A DNA stretch of 8,908 nt from an uncultured Ruminococcus sp. (GCA_937907215.1 CALESG010000070.1:1-8908), one strand, 5' to 3'; positions 1 to 6,970 are shown, numbered from the stretch's first letter. The notes: generated by a model not told the origin, from the sequence alone. Numbers and translations: made by a program.

Positions 1-735
1 CCTTTGAAATATTATGACAACAATCTTTGCGGAACGAAAGTGCTTTTGGAAGCTATGGTGCTTCATAGCATTGATAAAATAGTCTTTTCATCCACAGCTG
101 CGACATATGGCGAACCGGAGAATATTCCAATTCTGGAAGGCGATAGAACTTGTCCGACAAATCCCTATGGAGAAACAAAGCTTGCTATGGAGAATATGAT
201 TAAATGGACGGCAAATGCTCACAGATTGCGATATGTTTCTTTGCGGTATTTTAATGCCTGTGGTGCAGATGAAAGCGGTACAATTGGAGAAGCACATAAT
301 CCGGAAAGCCACCTTATTCCATTAATATTACAAGTACCGAATGGAAAGCGAGAGGCAATCTCTGTTTACGGTACTGATTATGATACCCCTGACGGAACTT
401 GTATTCGTGACTATATTCACGTGACAGACTTGGCACAAGCTCATATTCTGGCTGTTCAGTATTTGATGAACGGCGGCGAAAGCGATATTTTCAACTTGGG
501 AAATGGCATTGGTTATTCTGTCAAAGAAGTAATTGAAACAGCAAGAACTGTCACTAAACATCCCATTCCGGCAATAGAAACGCCGCGTCGAGCTGGCGAT
601 CCAGCAAGACTGGTGGCGTCCAGCGAAAAGGCAAGAAAAATCCTTGGATGGAATCCGGTGCATGACAGCCTGGAAGAGATTATTGCAAGTGCCTGGAATT
701 GGCATAAAAATCATCCTAATGGATATTCAGAATAG
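1..735 (+). CDS. galE: UDP-glucose 4-epimerase, C-terminal ~244 residues (5' end outside window)
   Basis: GalE interconverts UDP-galactose and UDP-glucose in the cytoplasm, the closing step of the Leloir pathway. The frame is open from base 1 (Pro-Leu-Lys-Tyr-Tyr-Asp-Asn-Asn), which matches the internal 'P-L-x-Y-Y-x-N-N' stretch of the family, so the TTG at base 4 is not a start; roughly 90 N-terminal residues, including the NAD-binding glycine motif, lie upstream of the window. Visible short-chain dehydrogenase/epimerase signatures are SSTAATYG (codons starting near base 88), which carries the catalytic Ser/Thr, and NPYGETK, the YxxxK catalytic pair, near bases 160-180. Further on are the RYFNACGAD and RDYIHVTDLA motifs typical of GalE. 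The C-terminus is complete, ending at TAG 733-735. The stop codon overlaps the galT ribosome binding site, so the two genes are almost certainly co-transcribed. Confidence 0.95.
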   Translation, partial: PLKYYDNNLCGTKVLLEAMVLHSIDKIVFSSTAATYGEPENIPILEGDRTCPTNPYGETKLAMENMIKWTANAHRLRYVSLRYFNACGADESGTIGEAHNPESHLIPLILQVPNGKREAISVYGTDYDTPDGTCIRDYIHVTDLAQAHILAVQYLMNGGESDIFNLGNGIGYSVKEVIETARTVTKHPIPAIETPRRAGDPARLVASSEKARKILGWNPVHDSLEEIIASAWNWHKNHPNGYSE

Positions 736-739
736 GAAG
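734..739 (+). promoter_or_regulatory. galT ribosome binding site overlapping the galE stop
   Basis: AGGAAG at 734-739 overlaps the galE stop TAG (733-735) and lies 8 bases before ATG 748. This spacing favours ATG 748 as the galT start. An in-frame GTG at 739 would be part of the binding site itself and is therefore unlikely. The overlap suggests translational coupling of galE and galT. Confidence 0.7.
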
Positions 740-747
740 TGAAACAT

Positions 748-2277
748 ATGATATATGATGATATTCAGCGATTGATAAGCTACGCTTTAAAAAAAGAACT
801 GATAACTTCAGAGGACATCTACGTTATACGCAATCAGTTTATGGAAGTTTTTCAGCTGACTGACTGGCAAAAAACCGATGCTGATTGCAAGAACGAAGAT
901 ATTGAGACGATTCTTTGTCCGCTTATTGAGTATGCCTGTGCAGAAAATATTATTCCAAATACGACTGCTTATCGTGACTTGTTTGACACAAAGCTTATGG
1001 GAATTATTACGCCAATGCCGAGAGAGGTAACAACTACATTTCGTCATTACTATGCGAAATCACCAGAATCTGCAACCAACTGGTATTTTGATTTTAGTAA
1101 AAAGGTGAACTATGTACGTCAGGGCAGAATTGCAAAAGATTTAAAGTGGACTTACGAATCTGATTATGGTACGTTGGATATCACCATAAATCGTTCCAAA
1201 CCGGAAAAAGATCCGAAGGATATTGCTGCTGCAAAATCGACACATTGCACATCTTATCCAAAATGCCAGCTGTGTCCGGAAAATGCAGGTTTTGCAGGAA
1301 ATCTGCATCATCCAGCAAGACAGAATCTTCGACCGATTTCAATAAATGTTTTAAGAGAAAACTGGCAATTACAATATTCTCCCTATGGTTACTACAATGA
1401 GCATTGTATTGTATTCAATGAAAAACATACGTCAATGAAAATTGATTATACAGTTTTTGAAAAGCTGTTCGATATACTGGATTATCTTCCTCATTATTTT
1501 GTCGGCTCAAATGCAGACTTGCCGATTGTTGGCGGTTCAATCCTCAGTCATGAACATTTCCAAGGTGGAAGATATATATTTGCAATGGAAAAAGCAAAAA
1601 TTGAAAAATATTTCTGTATACCGCAGTTCCCAGATATACAAGTTGGAATTGTAAAATGGCCAATGTCTGTGATCCGGCTGAAATCTGAGAGCAGAAACAG
1701 AATTTCAGAAGCATGCAGTTATATTCTGAAAATATGGCGTGATTACAGTGATGAAAGCGTTGACATACTTTCTGAAACAGACGGTGTTCCGCATAACACA
1801 ATTACGCCGATTGCTCGAATGAATGGCAGTTGTTATGAATGTGATTTAGTTTTGCGTAATAATCGTACAACTGAAGAACGTCCGCTCGGATTGTTTCATC
1901 CAAATTCGTATTTACATCACATTAAAAAGGAAAATATCGGTCTTATCGAGGTCATGGGGCTTGCGGTATTGCCTTCACGTCTTGCAGAAGAACTGGATGC
2001 GGTAAAAAACGCCCTGCTGTCGGGTAAGAATCTCTATGATGATTTGCTGACTGCTTCTCATGCAGAATGGGCGAAGAAAATATTGCAGGATCATTCGGAC
2101 TTTTCATATGAAAATGCTTCCGATATTATTCATGAAGAGGTTGGAAAGGTCTTTGAACAGGTTTTGCTTGATTCCGGAGTATTTAAAAAAGACGAAGCGG
2201 GTAAACAAGCATTTAACAGATTTGTATGTACATTAACATATGAAGGAAATTATGAAAAAATTGATTTTTTAACATAG
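748..2277 (+). CDS. galT: UDP-glucose-hexose-1-phosphate uridylyltransferase, class II (Firmicutes type)
   Basis: GalT moves UMP from UDP-glucose to galactose-1-phosphate, giving UDP-galactose for GalE. With ATG 748 as start (see the binding site entry) the protein has 509 residues, in the usual range for the long class II enzymes of Firmicutes and unlike the ~350-residue E. coli type. The N-terminus MIYDDIQRLISYAL is typical of this class. The HxHxQ-like nucleotidyl-transfer motif is visible as SHEHFQGG, with His268, His270 and Gln272; His268 or His270 would carry the UMP. A cysteine cluster with Cys167, Cys173 and Cys176 (CTSYPKCQLC) may bind metal, which is inference. The gene runs to TAG 2275-2277 without interruption. 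It follows galE by 12 bases and is followed immediately by a fructokinase relic, so it is now the last intact gene of the operon. Confidence 0.95.
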   Translation: MIYDDIQRLISYALKKELITSEDIYVIRNQFMEVFQLTDWQKTDADCKNEDIETILCPLIEYACAENIIPNTTAYRDLFDTKLMGIITPMPREVTTTFRHYYAKSPESATNWYFDFSKKVNYVRQGRIAKDLKWTYESDYGTLDITINRSKPEKDPKDIAAAKSTHCTSYPKCQLCPENAGFAGNLHHPARQNLRPISINVLRENWQLQYSPYGYYNEHCIVFNEKHTSMKIDYTVFEKLFDILDYLPHYFVGSNADLPIVGGSILSHEHFQGGRYIFAMEKAKIEKYFCIPQFPDIQVGIVKWPMSVIRLKSESRNRISEACSYILKIWRDYSDESVDILSETDGVPHNTITPIARMNGSCYECDLVLRNNRTTEERPLGLFHPNSYLHHIKKENIGLIEVMGLAVLPSRLAEELDAVKNALLSGKNLYDDLLTASHAEWAKKILQDHSDFSYENASDIIHEEVGKVFEQVLLDSGVFKKDEAGKQAFNRFVCTLTYEGNYEKIDFLT

Positions 2278-2403
2278 AGCGAGATGCTTATTGATTTTAC
2301 CGAAAACGGCATAAGCCAACAGGGTAATCCTATGTTAGAAGCCAATCCCGGCGATGTACTGTGCAATGTGCTTTTTATTTGTCACTATGAACACAAGTTC
2401 TAA
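2278..2403 (+). pseudogene. Relic of a PfkB-family carbohydrate kinase (fructokinase-like), N-terminal ~35-40 codons
   Basis: Immediately after the galT stop, an open frame without its own start signal reads EMLIDFTENGISQQGNP, then MLEANPG (2281-2352). This matches the N-terminus of bacterial fructokinases of the PfkB family, which read approximately 'GE(L/M)LIDF...G....GNP.FEANPGGAPANVL'. Here the glycine-rich GGAP is changed to GDVL, CNVL still follows, and similarity stops near 2370. The frame closes at TAA 2401-2403. Intact family members have about 300-320 residues, so almost the whole gene is missing, including the catalytic Asp region and the ATP site. It probably was the third gene of the gal operon (a sugar kinase) and was cut by a deletion or insertion whose junction lies near 2370-2400. 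The assignment rests on motif memory over about 30 residues. Confidence 0.7.
2385..2400 (+). repeat. Left copy of a 16-base inverted repeat shared with 8550-8565
   Basis: CTATGAACACAAGTTC at 2385-2400 matches the reverse complement of 8550-8565 (CTATGAACACAAGCTC) in 15 of 16 positions. This copy sits where fructokinase homology has already broken down. It may be the end of a lost insertion element or a recombination scar. Both copies could be read as Tyr-Glu-His-Lys in a relic frame. No target-site duplication can be recognised. Confidence 0.55.
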
Positions 2404-2443
2404 GATTTGCTTCTGTACACACAGGTAGTCTTTATAATACAAG

Positions 2444-2482
2444 AAGCTCCTGCGGTAAGATAAATACCGCAGGAGCTTTTTT
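2444..2482 (+). terminator. Strong intrinsic terminator of the gal operon, probably also serving the convergent lyase gene
   Basis: A perfect 14-bp stem (AAGCTCCTGCGGTA at 2444-2457, its complement at 2465-2478) encloses a 7-base loop and is followed by a T run (2477-2482). It terminates the plus-strand galE-galT transcript. It also lies just past the end of the convergent minus-strand lyase gene (stop at 2501), but in that direction the U run after the stem is weak. Confidence 0.9.
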
Positions 2483-2500
2483 ATAATCATTCTATTATAA

Positions 2501-5500
2501 TTATAATGAATTCATAATAATGTCTTTAGCAATACTCAAATCAAATATATTGATTCGGTTGTCGCCGTTTAAATCAGCGTTTCCTATGATCTCATTGGAT
2601 ATGTTTACTAGATACTTTTGTATAATAACAACATCTATCATATCCATTTTGCCATCTAAGTTTACATCACCTATTATTTCTACAGATATATCAGAAGTTT
2701 CTGTAGTGTCAGTTGTTACATCATTAGTTGCAGTTGTAGTGACTGTAGTAGCTGTAGTAGTGGTTGTTGTAGTTGTTGTAGTTGTGGTAACTTCATAAGT
2801 TTCAAGATTCCACTTTTGACATGCATTTCCGTTTATTGACCACTGACCTATGTTAGCACCACTTGACATTGAAGCATTTGCAACTTCAACAACCTTTGAA
2901 TCTCTTCCGGTTCTCGGCTGGATGTAATAGGAGCCATCAGGATTTTTTACAAACTTAAAGAGCATTGAACTTGTTTTATTATTATATGTAACAAGTTCGA
3001 TATTTGCACCGTCATCTGCACCTGTGGAATTAAGAACATATGTCTTTCCATCAGCAAGTTTGGAATAGATATAGTAAAGATCACTGTCAGTCTGGAACTG
3101 CCTGAGTGTCCATGTGTTATGCAAAGCAGGTGCATCTCCTATACCCCATTGCTGAACATTAGCATTGTCCTGCGCACTTGCATTGGCAACTTCCATATAA
3201 AGTCCGCTGTTCATATTTTTGAATGTATATTCTTTTGAAGTATCCATTTTACATCCGACTTGGTCAACTTGATTAAGTACCCACATTTGAGATGTATCCG
3301 AAGTATTCATAGTCCATTCAATTATGTTTGCTCCGGAACTTTTTGACGCTGACGAAACTGCTACGCATGACTTATCACCGCTTACCTTTGTTACAATAAA
3401 GTATTTACCGTCTGCATTCTTCATAAACTTAAACTTTTGTGCATCGTTGAAGCTTGACTTATAAATTTCTATATTTGTACCATCATCAGGCTTTTTCGCT
3501 GTAACGTCAAGAGCATATGAAGCTTTATCGCCAATTTGCGGATAGAGATAATAGTAACCCTCTCCAGCAGATAATACTCTCCATGTATTATGACCTGACG
3601 GAGAATCTCCCATACCCCATTGCTGTACATTTGTGCCGTTAGCGTCTTTAGCACCTTCAACTTCCATATACAGACCGCTGTTTACATTTTGTATAGTATA
3701 AACGGCACCTTCTGTAAGAGTTACCTCAGTCAGTGGATTTATAGGCTCTATCGGAGTAATCTGACCAGGTTTCATTACCTGAACGTTTTCTCTCTTAGGA
3801 ACACCCTTTTCAGTGCCAAGATAATAGCTTAGATGTGGAGGCTGGTTATATGCGGTATTCTGTCCGGCTACTTGTGTTCTGTACTGAATATCATGCATAA
3901 GAGTTGTGATTCTATAATCTGTATAAGGCGTGCAGTAAATTCTAACAGATTTAGAATTGGCAGCTCTTACAATAAGTTCTTCACGCCAGTCACCGAATAT
4001 ATCAGCAGAAAGACAAGGTGTACCCTTTGTTGTATTACATGTATAATATCCGTCTGTAGAAAGCAGTGTAGTTAATGTTCCGTTTTCTTTCATTTTGGAG
4101 ATAGTTGCAGGAGAATCTGTATATCCGTCAAGTATTTCACGTTCCAAATCACCATCCCAATAGCTAAGGAAATTTATTGCAGGTCGTCTGCATGAAAGCG
4201 TATTTCCACTGCCGTCAAAAACATCATTATTAAGACCCCAGAATTCTGCACCGTTATTTCCACTCCAAACATTATCTGCACAGCAGCGTCCAGTATCACC
4301 TGAACCGTCTTTGTGGAATATGATCTTACCGTTTGATGCATCAACCAGAGATACACCATAGGGCTTATCCTCATGACAGATCCACAATTCAAGACCAGCT
4401 CTATCAGGGAGCAGATCACCTAAGTGCATTGCGTCGCCATGTCCCTGATTTGTACACCAAAGAAGTTTTCCGTTATCATCAATACAGGTTGAACCATTGA
4501 TGATCTCTTGTTTTCCATCGCCGTCAACGTCTGCCGCCATACTATTATGATTACCGTCGCCATATCCAGCGGCACTTGAACTTGTACCGGTATCAAACGC
4601 CCAAAGCTTAACAAGTTTTTTGTTTTCAACTTTATAAGCGGTAGCTGTCATTCTTCCGTAGTATCCACGTCCGGTTACAACACTTGGGTGAACGCCGTCA
4701 AGATAAGCAACAGCTCCCCAGAATCGGTCTACACGATTGGTTTTATCGGTGCTTTTACCCCATTTTGTAGTGTCGCCTCTGCCTGGTTCGTAGTTGATCG
4801 TATCAAGTGCCTTGCCGGTTGCACCGTCAAAGAGTGTATAATATTCCGGACCTGTAATAATGAATCCGCTGCTATTACGATAATTCTTAGATTTATCGCC
4901 GATAGCATTGCCTTGTCCGTCAATTGTTCCGTCTGCTGTTTTGCAGGTCATTTCAGCCTTGCCGTCAAGATCGAAATCGGCAACGTAGAATTGAGTATAA
5001 TGTGCACCAGCACGTATATTTACACCTAAATCTATACGCCACAGCTTTTGACCTGTAAGCTTATAGCAGTCGATAAAAACATTGCCGGTAGTACCCTTTT
5101 GAGAATTGTCTTTTGAATTTGAAGGATCCCATTTTACGAAAAGCTCATAAACTCCGTCACCATCTACATCACCTACAGAACAGTCATTAGGGCTGTATGT
5201 ACATCCAGATGCTGTTGGAAGATCAAGAGGGATATCAAAATAACTGTTTCCTGAAATCATAGAACAATTGGATGTGGATACAACTTTTCCATCTACAACG
5301 GATTCTACCTGATATTTTGAATTTGCAGAACCGCTTGTGTCGAGATAGCAAGTAGCTTTACCAGAGCCGCTTGTATATATCAGCTTTCCGTCACGGTAAA
5401 GATTGAATACTGAACTTTCGCTGTCACTTGCAAGAAAACGCCAGCTTACAAGCATTCCTGAACCTGTATTTATAGCAGAAATACCTCTATCAAGGTATTC

Positions 5501-5620
5501 CGCCATACAATTTCCGCTTTTTGCGGATACGGGAGATATATTGCTTAATCCCGTTCCTATTGATGTTGCGGCTATACACAAAGACAAAGCTGAAGCCGCG
5601 ATTTTTGAAAATAATTTCAT
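2501..5620 (-). CDS. Secreted rhamnogalacturonan-I lyase (PL11) with two ricin-type lectin domains and a dockerin
   Basis: The enzyme should cleave the rhamnose-galacturonate backbone of RG-I pectin by beta-elimination (relatives: YesW/YesX of Bacillus subtilis, Rgl11 of clostridia). The 1039 residues divide as follows: signal peptide 1-33 (Lys-poor hydrophobic core, cleavage after VSA); beta-sandwich start of the PL11 fold about 38-130; eight-bladed propeller about 130-620, with several Asp-rich calcium sites (GDVDGDGVYEL at 150, ADFDLDGKAEM at 214, ADVDGDGKQEI at 363, SADIFGDWREEL at 538); ricin-like beta-trefoil lectin domains at about 638-786 and 796-941; Thr-rich linker 943-979; type I dockerin about 983-1037 with two calcium loops (GDVNLDGKMDMID, ADLNGDNRINIFD). 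ATG 5620 is supported by AAGGAGG six bases upstream. The dockerin indicates docking on a cohesin scaffold. Whether it is endo- or exo-acting cannot be told by eye. It has its own near-perfect promoter and lies downstream of the araC gene. Confidence 0.95.
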   Translation of the reverse strand: MKLFSKIAASALSLCIAATSIGTGLSNISPVSAKSGNCMAEYLDRGISAINTGSGMLVSWRFLASDSESSVFNLYRDGKLIYTSGSGKATCYLDTSGSANSKYQVESVVDGKVVSTSNCSMISGNSYFDIPLDLPTASGCTYSPNDCSVGDVDGDGVYELFVKWDPSNSKDNSQKGTTGNVFIDCYKLTGQKLWRIDLGVNIRAGAHYTQFYVADFDLDGKAEMTCKTADGTIDGQGNAIGDKSKNYRNSSGFIITGPEYYTLFDGATGKALDTINYEPGRGDTTKWGKSTDKTNRVDRFWGAVAYLDGVHPSVVTGRGYYGRMTATAYKVENKKLVKLWAFDTGTSSSAAGYGDGNHNSMAADVDGDGKQEIINGSTCIDDNGKLLWCTNQGHGDAMHLGDLLPDRAGLELWICHEDKPYGVSLVDASNGKIIFHKDGSGDTGRCCADNVWSGNNGAEFWGLNNDVFDGSGNTLSCRRPAINFLSYWDGDLEREILDGYTDSPATISKMKENGTLTTLLSTDGYYTCNTTKGTPCLSADIFGDWREELIVRAANSKSVRIYCTPYTDYRITTLMHDIQYRTQVAGQNTAYNQPPHLSYYLGTEKGVPKRENVQVMKPGQITPIEPINPLTEVTLTEGAVYTIQNVNSGLYMEVEGAKDANGTNVQQWGMGDSPSGHNTWRVLSAGEGYYYLYPQIGDKASYALDVTAKKPDDGTNIEIYKSSFNDAQKFKFMKNADGKYFIVTKVSGDKSCVAVSSASKSSGANIIEWTMNTSDTSQMWVLNQVDQVGCKMDTSKEYTFKNMNSGLYMEVANASAQDNANVQQWGIGDAPALHNTWTLRQFQTDSDLYYIYSKLADGKTYVLNSTGADDGANIELVTYNNKTSSMLFKFVKNPDGSYYIQPRTGRDSKVVEVANASMSSGANIGQWSINGNACQKWNLETYEVTTTTTTTTTTTTATTVTTTATNDVTTDTTETSDISVEIIGDVNLDGKMDMIDVVIIQKYLVNISNEIIGNADLNGDNRINIFDLSIAKDIIMNSL
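2753..2788 (-). repeat. Poly-threonine codon tract in the interdomain linker
   Basis: Twelve consecutive Thr codons (residues 945-956) made of mixed ACA/ACT/ACC triplets, continued by a less pure Thr/Ala/Val/Asp stretch to about residue 979 (down to base 2684). It separates the second lectin domain from the dockerin. Thr-rich linkers are common in ruminococcal secreted glycosidases. The near-repetitive DNA could vary in length between strains. Confidence 0.85.
2798..3709 (-). repeat. Tandem pair of ricin-type lectin (RICIN_14/CBM13-like) domains
   Basis: The two domains (coding 3709-3263 and 3235-2798) share matching blocks: YTIQNVNSGLYMEVEGA against YTFKNMNSGLYMEVANA; NVQQWGMGDSPSGHNTW against NVQQWGIGDAPALHNTW; SSGANIIEW against SSGANIGQW. 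The similarity is visible in DNA as well, with a CCCCATTGCTG block near 3143 and again near 3615 (about 470 bases apart). This indicates an internal duplication. Such domains usually bind galactose- or arabinose-containing polymers; the ligand here is inference. Confidence 0.85.
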
Positions 5621-5659
5621 ACTTTTCCTCCTTTATTTAACTATATAATAACTATAAAT

Positions 5660-5688
5660 ATTATATTGCATTTTCAAAATAATGTCAA
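5660..5688 (-). promoter_or_regulatory. Sigma-A promoter of the lyase gene, perfect consensus boxes
   Basis: Read on the minus strand: -35 TTGACA (5683-5688), 17-base spacer, -10 TATAAT (5660-5665). Both hexamers match the consensus fully. The predicted transcript start lies near 5653, giving a leader of about 30 bases with a strong AAGGAGG binding site. Such a strong core promoter in a substrate-dependent gene suggests control by a bound protein, possibly a repressor, since sequence repeats overlap the -10 box. Confidence 0.85.
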
Positions 5689-5745
5689 CAAGCTTTAGAT
5701 AACATTGATGTAAAATGCAATATTTAAGATTATATTTGCAATATT
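5663..5745. promoter_or_regulatory. Candidate operator: 12-bp inverted repeat plus a further TGCAATATT copy at the lyase promoter
   Basis: ATATTGCATTTT (5663-5674) and its exact complement AAAATGCAATAT (5712-5723) flank the -35 box; the first arm overlaps the -10 box. A further TGCAATATT lies at 5737-5745, exactly 21 bases (two helical turns) after the one at 5716-5724 and in the same orientation. The arms lie mostly upstream of the predicted transcript start, so they act more plausibly as protein-binding DNA than as an RNA hairpin. The AraC-family regulator encoded just upstream is an obvious candidate; that link is inference. Confidence 0.5.
5689..5715 (+). promoter_or_regulatory. 27-base element shared with the araC/GH8 intergenic region, lyase copy
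   Basis: CAAGCTTTAGATAAC plus the following bases to 5715 aligns without gaps to 6920-6946 at 20 of 27 positions. The common core is CAAG, TTAGATAA, then AT and TGTA. This copy directly abuts the lyase -35 box (5683-5688), the usual position for an activator that contacts RNA polymerase. Confidence 0.45.
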
Positions 5746-5759
5746 ATGAAGTGATTGCG

Positions 5760-5861
5760 ATGACAATCATTATTATATTTTATAGCAATTCCATTGGTGA
5801 CAGTGAGAAAAGAGAACGTCTTACACGTGCAGCTGTGCAAAGGAATGATGTATTATCATAG
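5760..5861 (+). CDS. Unrecognised 33-codon open frame, possibly not a gene
   Basis: ATG 5760 opens a frame to TAG 5859-5861. The product starts with a short hydrophobic stretch (MTIIIIFYSNSIGD) and ends with a charged part (SEKRERLTRAAVQRND). The upstream GAAGTG is only a poor ribosome binding site. I do not recognise the sequence. The charged half looks more protein-like than random AT-rich DNA, so it may be a gene fragment or a small membrane peptide, but I would not count it as a gene without homologues. Confidence 0.15.
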   Translation: MTIIIIFYSNSIGDSEKRERLTRAAVQRNDVLS

Positions 5862-5964
5862 GATAACCGTACTTATATGAACTAAGAAGTCTTATCAGTA
5901 CACTGTCAGTAGGCAATATAATTGCTTTGTAAATTATAATAACAGAAGTAAAGCATTCATTATT

Positions 5965-6831
5965 TTATAAATAAAGCTTTCTGTACTCGCTTGGAGAATA
6001 TCCTACCAGTGATTTAAATTGATGGTTAAAATTTGAAAGAGAGCCAAAGCCACATTCTTCTGAAATTTTAAGAATGCTTCTATCAGTCGTTGAAAGCAAT
6101 ATTTTTGCTTCTATAATACGCTTTTTTATGAGAAAGTCGATCAGAGAATTTCCCGTCAATGTTTTGAATGCACTGCAAAGATAGGGTTTGCTAATATCAA
6201 AATGTTCTGAAATAAATTTAAGATTTATATTTTCAGAATAGTGATCATCAATATATGTAATTATTTGTCTTATTTTTTCAGATGTCTTTTGGCTTATCGT
6301 ATTCTTGCTGGAGTACTGATCATTTGCAAAGCAATGACGTATTATCAGAGCTAAAAATTTCAAAATCATTGCCTTTATCATAAGAGTATATCCTTTTTGC
6401 ATTGCAACATATTCAGTTTCAATATCTAAAAGTATTTCAGAAAGCTGAGCAGTTATATAATCGTTAGCATTTAATTTATTGCAGAAACACTCTGACGATT
6501 CAACAAATGGACGTATGCAGTCATAGTCGAAAGGTGTGGCTATACCGTTTTGCAGAAAATTAGGGTCAAACATAGTGACCTGCATTACAAGATCTTTATC
6601 ATCATAACATAGATGTATTTCATCATTACTTATGAGAAAAATATCACCCTGTGAAAAGTTATATTCTATACCATTTATGAGATATTTTCCAGTTCCGTGT
6701 TTTATATAGCAAATTTCCATTTCCTGATGCCAGTGCAAAACTTTATACTCCTCTTCAACGCCATAGCTTGTACTGCATTCAAATGGAAAAAAACGTTCTT
6801 CTACAAGAGCCGGTTTATTATTTTGTTTCAT
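5965..6831 (-). CDS. AraC-family transcriptional regulator (cupin sensor plus two helix-turn-helix motifs)
   Basis: A 288-residue one-component regulator of the usual family length. The N-terminal half is a cupin-type sensing domain: LHWHQEMEICYIKHGTGKY (residues 32-50), with His34 and His36, followed by the YNFSQGDIFLISNDEIH strand pair. It would bind a sugar or oligosaccharide. The C-terminal ~100 residues form the DNA-binding domain: first helix-turn-helix about 203-224 (LKFISEHFDISKPYLCSAFK), second about 251-275 (RSILKISEECGFGSLSNFNHQFK), closing with GYSPSEYRKLYL. There is no membrane segment, so it acts in the cytoplasm. ATG 6831 has AAGGAG seven bases upstream. It sits upstream of the PL11 lyase on the same strand and divergently from the GH8 gene, and most likely controls one or both. 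The inducer (a pectin or beta-glucan breakdown product) is a guess. Confidence 0.93.
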   Translation of the reverse strand: MKQNNKPALVEERFFPFECSTSYGVEEEYKVLHWHQEMEICYIKHGTGKYLINGIEYNFSQGDIFLISNDEIHLCYDDKDLVMQVTMFDPNFLQNGIATPFDYDCIRPFVESSECFCNKLNANDYITAQLSEILLDIETEYVAMQKGYTLMIKAMILKFLALIIRHCFANDQYSSKNTISQKTSEKIRQIITYIDDHYSENINLKFISEHFDISKPYLCSAFKTLTGNSLIDFLIKKRIIEAKILLSTTDRSILKISEECGFGSLSNFNHQFKSLVGYSPSEYRKLYL

Positions 6832-6860
6832 TAGTTTTCTCCTTATAATTTTATATTTTT

Positions 6861-6889
6861 ATTTTAGCAGATTATCTATTTCAAGTCAA
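6861..6889 (-). promoter_or_regulatory. Sigma-A promoter of the araC-family gene
   Basis: On the minus strand: -35 TTGACT (6884-6889), 17-base spacer, -10 TAAAAT (6861-6866); five of six bases match in each box. It lies about 30 bases upstream of the start codon, with AAGGAG (6839-6844) between. Confidence 0.75.
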
Positions 6890-6919
6890 TGCGTACAGTT
6901 GATTTTTCATAATATACTG

Positions 6920-6946
6920 CAAGTGTTAGATAATATATTTGTAGAA
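6920..6946 (+). promoter_or_regulatory. 27-base element shared with the lyase promoter, araC/GH8 copy
   Basis: CAAGTGTTAGATAAT and following bases to 6946 align to 5689-5715 at 20 of 27 positions. It lies 31 bases upstream of the araC -35 box in the same relative orientation as at the lyase promoter. It also overlaps the position expected for a GH8 -35 box on the plus strand. It could therefore serve autoregulation, GH8 control or both. Confidence 0.45.
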
Positions 6947-6970
6947 AAGTATGTAAAAAAAGTGTATAAT
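6942..6970 (+). promoter_or_regulatory. Tentative promoter of the GH8 gene
   Basis: A consensus -10 TATAAT stands at 6965-6970. At 17 bases upstream the hexamer is TAGAAA (6942-6947), a poor -35 (four of six), as expected for a promoter that needs an activator; the shared 27-base element covers this position. If used, it gives a leader of about 155 bases with a folded segment. Confidence 0.45.

Larger units (their letters stand above)
5621..5964. other. Intergenic control region between araC and the lyase gene (344 bases)
   Basis: The part next to the lyase holds its ribosome binding site (CCTCCTT at 5627-5633, read on minus), the promoter (5660-5688) and repeated TGCAATAT sites (to 5745). 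The remainder, 5746-5964, holds one short unrecognised open frame (5760-5861) and a small palindrome GCAATATAATTGC (5913-5925). I see no convincing terminator after araC, so its transcript may run on into the lyase gene. Confidence 0.6.

Noticed and set aside
4..735. TTG at base 4 as the start of a complete galE
   Set aside because: The frame is open to base 1 and the sequence there corresponds to an internal part of GalE; the NAD-binding N-terminus is missing, so the gene begins outside the window.
739..747. GTG 739 as the galT start
   Set aside because: It forms part of the AGGAAGTG ribosome binding site; ATG 748 has proper spacing and gives the expected MIYD N-terminus.
2520..2798. Plus-strand 92-codon frame with a poly-Val end
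   Set aside because: It is the antisense shadow of the dockerin and poly-Thr linker of the lyase gene.
4688..5029. Plus-strand 113-codon frame inside the lyase gene
   Set aside because: The opposite strand encodes conserved PL11 propeller blades with calcium motifs here, so this frame is a shadow.
5913..5965. GCAATATAATTGC palindrome as the araC terminator
   Set aside because: The stem is only 5 bp and no U run follows on the minus strand.
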